The translations under genes were made by a program, and so were the position numbers. From Ulva prolifera (Eukaryota; Chlorophyta; Ulvophyceae; Ulvales; Ulvaceae), in the NCBI GenBank assembly GCA_023078555.1, contig CM041204.1:3316430-3380429 (forward strand): 64,000 nucleotides of DNA. Reading direction: 5' to 3'. Under the pieces are notes generated by a model. That model had not been told where the DNA came from. It saw only the letters and a program-made list of their open reading frames with translations, and ran no database searches. Positions 1-9,554 of the stretch are shown here, piece by piece. Numbering within the stretch: the stretch's first letter is position 1; each line of letters starts with the position of its first letter.

Positions 1-1138
1 CTGAGGCCGCCCAACATGTTGCATCGCCCCCAACCCGGCACACGGGTGCACCAGCATGCTGGTCGTAGCTACGACTACAGCTATAGCTATAGACTTCCAT
101 ATGACGCTGCAGGCGGGCTGTTGCTGCAGCTGTGCGCGATACGTGGCACACGCAGGACGCGCGGCGTTGGAGCAACATGGAGCGGCCAGGCTGGAGACAG
201 GCGCCAGGTGAGTCGCGCACTAGTCGCCACGTGGCATTCAAATTGGTGCACCGAATGCCGGCCGTACGGGCGCGTGTGCCCGTCGACGTTTCATGCGTTG
301 TTCACACAACAATTGGCCAAAATCGTTCGATCGCGGCTTAGGCCTGTACAGCGCGTCGATGATCAGGTCCGACCTCGAGTCGAGGCGGGTGCCATGATAG
401 GTACTGCTCCGAGTCCAGAGATTGAGGAAAGAGTTGCTGCCAGTGGGAGTGCACGCGCCATGGTCAGGCGCATCATATGATATGCCAGTGTGGACCCACT
501 GGCATGGACTGCGAGCTTCCACTGGCCGAGGAGTACTAGTCCGACTCGAGTCGTCAGTAAGGACTGAATCAAGTTAACGTGATTCGGATGCGATTCGGTT
601 TCAGTGTTTGTTTTCTCCCGTTCACTCTTTTGTAACACTATCAAGGTTACGTGCAGATCTTCGAAGAGCGCTGTATCTCGAGCTAGAAGATCTAGATCGA
701 CTGCGATCATGAATCGATTCACGTGAATCGCGATCATCATGATGGTCCTGTATGGCGGAGGGCTGTACATATGCGTGGCCATCATGTCTGCTGCGGGGTC
801 GTGCTGCATTGCAAAAGTGTGTGAAAGAGGTGGCCAACGTGGTCGCCGTGGATGCGAGCAGCGCGCTGCAGCGTGGCCACGCGTGTCACCGGATTTGAAA
901 ACTGTAAAGACTAGTGGCCACAGGGCCACAGTCGCGTCCGTCACGTCATCGCTGAACGCCAAACGACATGACAACGTGTTGCTGCGACACTAGTACTTGC
1001 GAGTGCGTTCAGCCTCGTGTGCTACATACATACACTGGATTCATCAAACTGTTTGTTCCGAGACTCATGATCAGCGATGATCATCAAGTAGACCTGCAGG
1101 GCCACGTCTATACCACTGCGAGTGCAGAGGTTGAAAGC
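1..1138. other. Spacer upstream of gene A, no gene recognised
   Basis: No open frame here has recognisable protein features. Two items stand out. A 16-nt perfect palindrome centred on CACGTG lies at 715-730, next to a cluster of GATC/CATG-rich half-sites. A stretch at 581-640 matches two other places in the window (about 8920-8975 and 13945-14010) and is probably an old dispersed repeat. Promoter elements of gene A should lie in the last few hundred bases, but I see no convincing TATA box. Confidence 0.5.
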
Positions 1139-1230
1139 ATGGAGAGGGGCAATGCTGTCTCGACTCGGATGTCTTGTCGGCTGTCGCCCGGCACGCCATT
1201 TTCCTTGCACGTGACAGAAGAGGTGAATGT

Positions 1231-1235
1231 CCCAG
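1231..1235. repeat. Target-site duplication CCCAG, left copy
   Basis: CCCAG sits immediately before the 5' LTR, and the same five bases follow the 3' LTR at 2687-2691. A 5-bp duplication is typical of Ty3/gypsy integration. Removing one copy restores the exon 1 frame of gene A, which independently confirms the insertion point. Confidence 0.9.
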
Positions 1236-1592
1236 TGTGACGATACGTCACATGCATGGCTTAGAGTGTTCTGGAAGCCTCCGGAATGTCCCGTCAGTCC
1301 ACGTGACCGTGGCTGGCAGTACGGGACTCTGTTAACAGTGGTCGCCAGTCTCGTCCTGCTGACGCAGGCGGGCCATCGAGGCACTGCTCTGGAATTCTCC
1401 AGAAGCATTGCAAATGTCCGGCGTATAGGCGGACACGATGGGAGCCTCTGGTGTGTACGGGGTCAGTGTGCTGAGCACAGCGCACTGTGGCAGGTGTCGT
1501 ACACAGGCTAGCTTACAGTATATAAGCAGCTGGACCTTAAAGGGTAGACGACAGATCTCACACTCCATGTCTCTTGACTAACAGTCTTTACA
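1236..1592 (+). repeat. 5' LTR of Ty3 mini-element
   Basis: 357 bp, starting TGTGACG and ending TTTACA. A TATATAAG box at 1519-1526 lies about 70 bp from the 3' end, as expected for an LTR promoter with a short R-U5. It matches the 3' copy throughout on visual comparison. Confidence 0.92.
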
Positions 1593-2318
1593 GTGGTATC
1601 GGTGATCAGGTCCATAGACAGTACGATCGACAACACACCGTTTATGCTGAACTACGGACAGAATCCGGACACGCCAATCGCTCTATACTTGCGAAAAGCG
1701 AATCCAGCAGTAAATCAGTTTGTTGGTAAATGGTCGGAGCAGCTGCAGCTGGCAAAGACTTGCATAGCGGCAGCACAGTCAAGGCAGAAAGCCGCGGCTG
1801 ATCGCCGCAGGAGGCCAGCAGAGCCGCTTGAGGTGGGTGATCAAGTACTGGTCAGTATTAAACATTTTCGCATAGAAAAGGGGCTTAAGCTTAAGCTCGC
1901 ACCGCGATGGCTAGGACCATTTCGTATCACGGAGGTCATTCAAGTTGGCACGCATAGGCTGAGCTATCGTTTGCATTTGCCTGCGCCCTTGCATCGGAAA
2001 CACAATGTGTTCCATGTGTCGTCTCTGAAAAGATTTCACAGCGATGGGTCTTATCAGCCACCGGTCATGCCCGAGGTCTCGGACGATGAACTGCAGTGGA
2101 CGGTGGACTACATCTCTGAGAGCAGGGATACTCCACGACGACAGTACAAAGTGCACTGGGTCGGAGGTGGATACGGCTGGCATGATGCCATGCTGATGCA
2201 CGACTGCGACGCACACATTCGGGAGTTCTGGCGTAGCCGCGCTGAGCCTCCGCCTGATGACGCTTTTCCGTTGAGTGTGGACGAGCTGTCCAAGTTGCTT
2301 GAGGGCAAGCAAGCTTAG
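1593..2318 (+). CDS. Integrase C-terminal fragment with chromodomain (Ty3/gypsy)
   Basis: The open frame fills almost the whole interior of the element. The nominal start at 1593 is GTG inside the primer-binding region; the first ATG is at 1644. From that ATG the protein begins with MLNYGQNPDTP, the conserved end of the Ty3 integrase core (TPFxLNYGxxPxTP). A basic stretch follows, then a GPF-like block (RWLGPFRITEV), the HNVFHVSSLKRF motif, and a chromodomain starting near WTVDYISESR and including YKVHWVGG. In the family this tail guides integration by binding chromatin marks; on its own it has no catalytic residues. The frame is uninterrupted and ends 11 bp before the 3' LTR. It may be translated, or may simply be too young to have decayed. 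Confidence 0.82.
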   Translation: MVSVIRSIDSTIDNTPFMLNYGQNPDTPIALYLRKANPAVNQFVGKWSEQLQLAKTCIAAAQSRQKAAADRRRRPAEPLEVGDQVLVSIKHFRIEKGLKLKLAPRWLGPFRITEVIQVGTHRLSYRLHLPAPLHRKHNVFHVSSLKRFHSDGSYQPPVMPEVSDDELQWTVDYISESRDTPRRQYKVHWVGGGYGWHDAMLMHDCDAHIREFWRSRAEPPPDDAFPLSVDELSKLLEGKQA

Positions 2319-2329
2319 CGGGGGAGTAC

Positions 2330-2686
2330 TGTGACGATACGTCACATGCATGGCTTAGAGTGTTCTGGAAGCCTCCGGAATGTCCCGTCAGTCCACGTGA
2401 CCGTGGCTGGCAGTACGGGACTCTGTTAACAGTGGTCGCCAGTCTCGTCCTGCTGACGCAGGCGGGCCATCGAGGCACTGCTCTGGAATTCTCCAGAAGC
2501 ATTGCAAATGTCCGGCGTATAGGCGGACACGATGGGAGCCTCTGGTGTGTACGGGGTCAGTGTGCTGAGCACAGCGCACTGTGGCAGGTGTCGTACACAG
2601 GCTAGCTTACAGTATATAAGCAGCTGGACCTTAAAGGGTAGACGACAGATCTCACACTCCATGTCTCTTGACTAACAGTCTTTACA
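2330..2686 (+). repeat. 3' LTR of Ty3 mini-element
   Basis: 357 bp, same ends as the 5' copy, preceded by the purine tract at 2319-2328. Its TATATAAG box (2613-2620) points into the remaining part of gene A exon 1, 107 bp before an in-frame ATG at 2727. Confidence 0.92.
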
Positions 2687-3791
2687 CCCAGCACGCTGTG
2701 CTGAACGTTGTGAACTCCTCGTTGACATGCGCGAAAACGCCGACGCTTCAAGCCTGGACATGGCGTTGCCCTTGCCTATGGCAGAGATAAAGGCATGGGT
2801 TAAGTGCGCGCTGTACAGTGACTTTGCAACAGATGCCGAGGACGGTGTGCCTGTCGATCTGAACTTCGACGTGGACGTGGATACATTGCTGAAGGGACTG
2901 AAAGTGCGAATTCTCCTCTCATCATTCTGCATTGGATTTGAATGCGGCATACAGACGTGCTGCATGTGTGATAAGTCCAGCGTTCCGTTGGCCTGGCTCG
3001 TGGGGAGTCGCACTCGCGATCGCCGTACCCATATATCTCTATCTGGTCTACATAAGGCTAGATAACTCAATACTGAGTGTGTATTCAGTATATGACCTTC
3101 GTACATACATTTTGGGCGTGGATCGAGTGGCAACAATGACAGTTATGTCCACGTCCGAGCGGATTAGTGCACGCGCCAGAGCTGTCGTAAAAATATGCAG
3201 TGACGAAGAAGATGCTACTGAGAATGCTGTGGCAGCATCTGGCACGTCACACAAGAATGCTTTGCCCGCAGGGCCTGTTCAGCTCGACACTGGTCGTGTT
3301 GCGTCGTCAACGGCACTGTCTGACGTTACAGACCGGCGCTGGTCAAGTTGAAACGAGGCTGTATGTGTTTATTATCGAATTAGAGTGGCTGGATTGCTTA
3401 CGAGGTGGCGCTCCACTGCGTTCATGCAGGCCTATTGCGGTGTGGTCTACAGCGCAATCACAAGAATGGCAGAGCCCGTGCCCTCAGCTGCGGCACGATG
3501 ATATATATATCGCTAAGTACTTCTTAAATATTGATTCTCATTGTCCGCGGACGGGTATGCTGACCTCCCAATTCCGTGACCCGTGATTGGCAACATGGCT
3601 AGACGTGCGCTGCGGTGGCCACGGTACCATCTTCCCTATCGGAATCATCGCTCGACCGCTACTAGGCTGCATGCACGCTTGAGCTGCAGCTCAAGCTTTA
3701 CGAACCGATAATGACGTCATGACCACACGCACGAATTCTGAATGCGGCATTCGACGAGCCGTCCCAGCAACGCTAGCGCTGGTTACTAACA

Positions 3792-3858
3792 GGGTGTATT
3801 TAGTCGTCTGTCGCGGACATCAATATTGATGTCCGCGACAGACGACTGAAACACACCC
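3792..3858. repeat. Long palindrome in intron 1 of gene A
   Basis: The central 46 nt (3802-3847) form a perfect inverted repeat without a spacer, centred on CAATATTG. The outer bases (GGGTGT... / ...ACACCC) continue the symmetry with one mismatch and a one-base gap. It would extrude as a cruciform or fold as a 23-bp hairpin in RNA. It has no counterpart that I can see in the introns of B-E. Confidence 0.9.
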
Positions 3859-6530
3859 TAATGCAAACGACTCTGTCATCTGCTATATGCGTCGGATGGT
3901 TGACAAGCGCTGTGCAGCTTTTAAAGCGAGCAAGCAGCGGGGACTGGATCCAGTGTCAGCATTGCAAACGAACTTACGTGCATTGCAGGCGGCTGACTTC
4001 TTGCGTGACTTCAAGACCATAGCAGCCGTTTCGGCGCTGCTGCTGCGGGAAATCTTGGGCGATACCTCAGAGATGGACGATGACAGCACATTCGAGTTCA
4101 CGTGGAGGGCACCGCCTTCGGCAGCCGAATGCATGAGGGCGATGTGGGTGCGGCTGCCTGTGCGTGTGTGGATGCGTGCTGCAAACAGCGACAGCCTGTT
4201 TCTCGGTGGGGTCGAGGCCCGACTCGCGAGTCGATCGGGGGTGTATCACTGTCGACGGCCACGCATGCTCACCCGGTCCATCGAGACATAACAGGCGACA
4301 AGAACGCAAAGGCACACATGCATTGGCAACACGCCGCTGCTGTCAACAGGGCCTCTGCGGCTGGCTCGGCTCGATGCCGCTTACTGTGAGCCACCTTTCC
4401 GATCTCCACGTCCTAATCCGCAGAACGTTGCTGCGCTGTGTTGTCATGACCGATGCCATCAGTCCAAGCAAATCAGCTGCCGGGGCAAACACACAGCACT
4501 CGCGTGCACGAGGTACTTGCGTGCAGATCGTTGAAGCCGTGCCCCCGCACTGCCTGCCGGGCATCCTGGCAGCCGTCGCCCGCGCTGCTGACTCGCCCTA
4601 CCTCCCACCACCGGGTCCCTTCACGACTGCCGCACCGCGCTCCGACAGCCCGGACTTCCGGCACCTCATGCGCCTCATGCAGCTGCTGCCTCCGCACCTC
4701 CACCCCACCGTCGTGCGCGAGTGCTGCCGCTGCCCCTCCGGCCACGGCGCCGTCCGCATCCCGCTGATGCCGGCATGCCGACAGACGTGCGAAGAGCACT
4801 GGCTGGTGTTCAACCCAGATGTCAGCGTCAACGCCGAAGCTGGCTCGTCCATCTCCTGCCCAGAGGGTGGGTTGCCCTGCAGGCCGCGCTGCGCGTCAAT
4901 GACGTTTCAGCTGCTTGCGGCGGCTGCGCCGCTTGCCGGGGGACGTCGACACTTTGAGGCTGCGTGGGCCGGCTGGTCTGAGGATGCTGATGGCCCCGGG
5001 AATGCCTCCACTCGCCATGCCCGCCCATCCGAAGCGCGTGATGGTGCCGAAGGCAGTGCACGTACGGTTGAAGCCGCTGCGGGCGCCGGCGACACCTGTG
5101 ATTGCGAGACGAGAGCGAAGCACTCATGCATGTGCGAGGCTGGGCGCGCCGCTGGTGTTGTGCCGGGGACTGCCCCCGTGGTCGGCGCCGTAATGCCGGA
5201 CCTGTCCCTGGCGATCCCGTGCAGAGGACCAAAGAATGATGCGTTTGTTGGCCGGCGCCTGCCTGGTCCGGAGCCGCCACGGTGGTGTTCCGCCCTGGCA
5301 CATATGCATGCCCTGCGGTGCCTGAGTGTCAGCGCATTTGACGCCGTTCATCTCAGCCCCAAAGACTTCTCGGCGGCGCTGCTGGCCCTGCCCGCTCTCG
5401 AGTCACTGCAAGTCATCTGCGAGCAGTGCTATGACTATCGGGGCGGCTATGCGTTTGCGACGGCGCAGGGGCTGCTGCTGGACGCTGTCGGGAGGATGAC
5501 GCAGCTCTCCACGCTGGCGCTGGTCAACTGTTTCTACCTGGGCGCGCTGAAACATGACTACGCTGACGAAAGCGGGGAGCCCCGGCCGCTGCCAGGGGTG
5601 TGTCACCTGTCGAGGCTGACACGCCTTACGTCTCTGACAGCTCGGTGCGTGGTCGCGAGCGGCGAGAACACCGACGTATTTGTCCATGCCGTGAAGCAGA
5701 TGGTTTCTTTACGGGAACTCGATTTGGGCCTCTGGAGGTATGACCCGGACGCGCATGACTTCCATGACGACGAGGTGATGCTGCAGCTGGTCACGGCAAC
5801 GGCGCTGACCGCGCTGCAGGGCGTGAGCGTTCCAGCAGGGCCGCCAGACAGCAGCCCGCCGGGCGAATTTGACGGGGTGACCGCTGTCGCAAACTTCCAT
5901 CAGCAGCTGCTCACCCGCAACCCCGAGCTGCTGTCCCGCTTGACTGCATTTGACTTGACGGACCGCCGCGTTTGCGATGCGTATTCAGACGTGCCGGGGC
6001 AATTCACCAGGGACGCGCGCAAGTCGCACGTGCTCGCCGTCACGCGGCTTCTGGCACATCTGCCGGCACTGCGCTCGCTGGGTGTAGAGCACAACGACCT
6101 CCGTAGCGCCGGCCTGAAGCGCCTCGCGGCGCTACTGCCGCGCCTCCCGGGCCTCACGCGGCTCGCCGTTGGCGGAAACTGTGCTCAGCACACCGGCGTC
6201 AGTGCCATCATGGCGGCGGCGGTCAAACTCCAGGGTTCGGTGGGGCTCAGCACACAGGGGCTGCGAGTGCTCGACATCAGCAACAACATCCTCTCCCGAG
6301 TTGACGTGGCACAGCTCTCGCGCCGGTTCGGGCAGCTGCGCTGCCTCGAGGCGCTCAACATCGTGGGTGTCCAGCTGCCGCCGTGGGGCTGGCGCGCGGT
6401 CGTCGAGGCGCTCCAGACGCTGCCAAATCTGCGCCGCTTGCGGACCAGCCACGGCCGCTTGGGCCCTGAATATTTGATGCAGCCGCCAGTCGGGGTCTAC
6501 GACGGCCTCGGCCACGTGTGCGTCGACTGA

Positions 6531-8274
6531 GCCGGAGCCGCCCTCCTCTAAGGTGCGTGCTGCACCGTGCTGTGTGCTGCCGTGCATCGTGTGACGTGCT
6601 CTCTGTCTGCGGGGCTACACGTATATGGGCCAGGTGTGTCGAGACCATGCCAGGGGGTGGCATGCACGTCTGTCATGTCAATTAGGTAGCCCAATGCATT
6701 ATATGGTGCTGCTGTCGTGCGTGCAGGCCGGAAGAGGGCGTTCCGCGGTGCTAGGCATCTTGGAGCGCTGCTACGCGTAGCAGCGCCGCAGGTATACGGC
6801 GCTGCACGCCGTGGTGTGCGTACCGTGAGCCGCAGTGTGGACATGCAGCCACCGAAGAACACGCCCTTGTGGAGGCTGTGTCGCTGTGTGCCGTGTGTGG
6901 TTGCTGCGGCGCGGGCACTGCGCTGCGCATGCTGTGCTGCGCATGCTGTGCTTCGACTGCCGCGCCATGATGACGGCGGCACCCCGGCCTCTGCGTCGTG
7001 GCAGCGTGTCCGGAAGGTGCAAGAGGCGCGGAGCGGACGCGGCCGGACTCCATGCGCATGCGGCTGCGGCGCGCGCCGCTGGAGTGACACGTGTGAAGCT
7101 CTGATGCGGTGTGATGTCTGGGCGGCCGCGCACGTGGTGCCCTAGGCTGCCGGGGCGCTGCTGCTGCGGAGGCCGCTGATGAGCGCATATGCGGGGGGGG
7201 GGGGGGGGGGGGGGGGGAGGCTGTAGGCAGCCACTGGGGCTGCAGGCGTGTTCCCGTGACCCCTCTGGCATGCGCATGCAGTGTCCATCGGGCATGCTCA
7301 TGCACACGTTTTCGAAGCAATCAGGGCTCATTTCTGAATGGCAGGCCGGAGAATGCTGCACGGCGGCGGATGCCTCGCACGCATGCACGTCGTGCGATTG
7401 AGGCGATGTTTTGATGGTCGCTTTTTGGGAGGTTGCTCCCTGCGGCTGACGTGTTGATGAGGTCACTGATGCATACATAGGCATGTAGTCCTTTTGCAGT
7501 CATTAAGTGGTTCACCACCGGGCAGCTTACGCGAAGAGTTCAGATCAGAGCAATGCCTACGTGCATTGACTTTGGGTTTCATTCGGACTGTGGATTCACG
7601 CTCTACTACAATCGGTGCATGCTGTGTGAACTCAGCGTCCTGAACTACCACGCCGGCTCGCGTTTCATTCAGCAGCCATAAACCTGAGCGCTTCTTCTCG
7701 TAACAGCACATACCTATGGATTTTCGGGCTGTCCCCGGCCATCAACACGCCACAGGCGTCAGCTGGCGCTTTTCGATCCAGAAATATCATCTGATTTTAC
7801 TTCCACGAGTTCGAAGCAGTGCAGATCCATTCTGAATGTTCACACAGTCATGTAGATATGTATGACCATCACCGCACAAAGCTGCTCTGCACGACACCTC
7901 TGCCCTGACAGCAACGCCTGGTTGCCTTGCAGCACTCTTACAGCTGCCATCCAGAAACTAGAAGTCATAGTTCAGAAGAGTTTCATGTGATCGGGCCCGG
8001 CGACCCAAACTTGCCCACCATGCATGGTAGCTTTGGGTAGTTCAGGTAGCCGTGGCCACCCTCAGCAAGCAGCAAGCACCCCTCTACGCCCATAGGCCCA
8101 TACAATTCCACATACGCAGAGAAAGGGCAGCATCGTAGACAGGCGATGGCCTATCAATTGCAAGGAGCCATCTACATCGTGCCAGCTTCATGATCTCTTC
8201 CAAACACTACCGCAACACATCGTTCTTATGGAGCCTCCATCCCAGGGCGCCGGGCTCCGTGCCAAAGCAGCGGA
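6531..8274. other. Spacer between gene A and the minus-strand gene
   Basis: It begins with the 3' untranslated region of gene A; a donor-like AAG/GTGCGT lies at 6553. The rest is GC-rich with CGCATGCTGTGCT-type short repeats near 6925-6955 and a 25-base G run at 7193-7217. The many overlapping open frames in this part (both strands, Arg/His/Ala-rich) are composition artefacts. I see no supported gene. Confidence 0.5.
7193..7217 (+). repeat. Homopolymer of 25 G
   Basis: Twenty-five consecutive G residues on the plus strand. A tract this long is prone to slippage and can form a G-quadruplex. The exact length may be a sequencing estimate. A second G run of 28 lies at 37987-38014. Confidence 0.9.
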
Positions 8275-9554
8275 TCAGGGCAGCTCCACAACGACGCGAG
8301 TCGCCCGCTTCGCGTCTGCGGTTACGCCCACGTACCGGGACTGGCAGTCGCGCTTCTCGACGTCGTCCGGAACGGTCAGGTACAGCCCGGACTCCGGCTT
8401 GATGGACTTGTGCTGGAGCAGCATGATGTAGCCTCCGTCCTCGTGCTCGATGAACTGCCACGGGAGCGCCCAGCGCCCCTCGACGTGGAGGATCAGGCGC
8501 ACGTCGCCGTTGGAGAGGATATTCTCTGGTGACGTCGGCCCGTGGTATTCTATGTACCTGCACGACGCCAGCGGCGTCGGCGTGTGGCCACAGGTGCGCA
8601 GCGCCAGCGGTTGGCCGCGTGTGGTCACAGGTGCATGCTGGCACACAGCTGAGGCGCTGGGAACAGTGGCGAGATGCTGTTTGTGGCATGTACCCAGAAC
8701 GAACCACTGTGTGTATCAGCCTGCCCTGCGGACGTGGGTACAGGGAGGTGGTGGTGGAGCCCTCTGGCGTGTCGTGCCGCCCATGCTGTCAGAGCCGAAA
8801 AACGCTGTCCTGGGCCGAGCAAGGCTAGAGTGTAGCTCGCTCACACAAATTCACCCACTGGAGTCAATGTATGCTTACATTGCGCCGTTGGCACCCGGTG
8901 GTTCGTGCAACTGTTGGACGAGATTCGGTTTTGGTGTGTGTCTTCTTCCGTTCCCTCGTTTGTAATACTTTCAGGCTTCTGCCGCGTGGATTGCCATGCG
9001 CAGAGATGTCAGGACGCAGCTCTAGAGTAACATGGATTGACATCACGTCGATCACCAGCAGCGATCTGCTGCAGGTGTATGTTGAATCAGAATCCATAGA
9101 TTGCCTAAACCTATCGGCGCATGTGGTGTGATGTAGATCGTCATGTGCACAGTACCGAGCTGTCCCGGCACAGCGGGGATTTCACAGCGGAGCATGCCCT
9201 GGCTGGTGGACAGCACGCACGTGATCTGGCCAACACGCAGACACCACGCATGCACACTGGGTCTCGTGCCACAGCAGAAGATGTGGAATTGATGCCGGCC
9301 ATGGAGGCGAGACGCACCACGTTGCGGCGTAGCCGTTGTCGGTGCCCGGGCCCATCTTGAACGACACACACATGATGATGTACCCGTCTTTCGCTGATTG
9401 GTAGAAGAACTCAAACACGCTCGACACCTGTATGTCCTTCTCGGCGCGCAGGAACGCACTGCCGAGGTCGCGCTCGTCGTTCACAGCTGCGAGGAAGTAC
9501 CCACGTGCGGGGCCGGCGGCAACCTTGATCGTCCCGTAGGATGGAAAGTCCCAC
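8275..9554 (-). CDS. Unknown protein, at least two exons, repeated GYI-M module
   Basis: Two exons are proposed. The upstream one is 9554-9321 (exactly 78 codons, bounded by CTGCAG/G and AC/GTGGTG). The last is 8557-8275 (acceptor GTGCAG/G, ending in TGA). Both begin with a single G that completes a codon, so the frame is preserved across the intron and exon 9554-9321 is a symmetrical, duplicable unit. The translations share a pattern, FEFFYQSAKDGYIIM in one and WQFIEHEDGGYIMLL in the other, and alternate short hydrophobic strands with Gly/Asp turns. This suggests beta-trefoil-like (lectin-type) repeats, but that is a guess from pattern alone. A further 5' exon is expected upstream because the first exon seen starts with an acceptor; I could not place it. 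Codon positions in these frames look protein-like, unlike the flanking shadow frames. Confidence 0.45.

Larger units (their letters stand above)
1236..2686 (+). mobile_element. Ty3/gypsy-type mini-element, internally deleted, recent
   Basis: A complete 1451-bp insertion: a 357-bp LTR (1236-1592), a 737-bp internal region, a 357-bp LTR (2330-2686), and CCCAG target duplications outside. The LTRs begin TGTGACG and end TTTACA, carry a TATATAAG box, and look identical by eye, so insertion is very recent. A primer-binding-like stretch TGGTATC begins two bases after the 5' LTR. A purine tract (GCGGGGGAG) precedes the 3' LTR. Gag, protease, reverse transcriptase, RNase H and the integrase core are all missing; the C-terminal tail of integrase with its chromodomain remains as one open frame. 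It must have been moved by proteins from a full-length relative. It lies inside exon 1 of gene A in the same orientation. Confidence 0.92.
1139..6530 (+). pseudogene. Gene A: SKP1/BTB-like LRR protein, exon 1 split by retrotransposon
   Basis: First member of the five-copy family. Exon 1 runs 1139-1235 and resumes at 2692-2903; the two parts total 309 nt (103 codons) once one copy of the target duplication is removed. Exon 2 is 3989-4147 (53 codons) and exon 3 is 4527-6530 (667 codons plus TGA). All junctions are phase 0 and fit GT...AG. Exons 1-2 align with the paralogues over a region resembling the SKP1/BTB fold, including the helix beginning AADFLRDF. Exon 3 carries the family blocks: IVEAVPPHCLPG at its start, a Cys cluster near HPTVVRECCR, FQLLAAAAPLAGG, then roughly ten leucine-rich repeats ending in HVCVD. 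A Ty3 mini-element is inserted after codon 32, and the reading frame stops within two codons of the insertion. The rest of the gene is intact, so it may still be expressed from an internal start (see findings). A donor-like site lies 23 nt after the stop. The start ATG is chosen by alignment with C and E; 1169 is an alternative. Confidence 0.75.

Noticed and set aside
6771..7484. 237-residue minus-strand frame crossing the G run
   Set aside because: It contains poly-Pro from the homopolymer and has biased composition. It has no homologous blocks.
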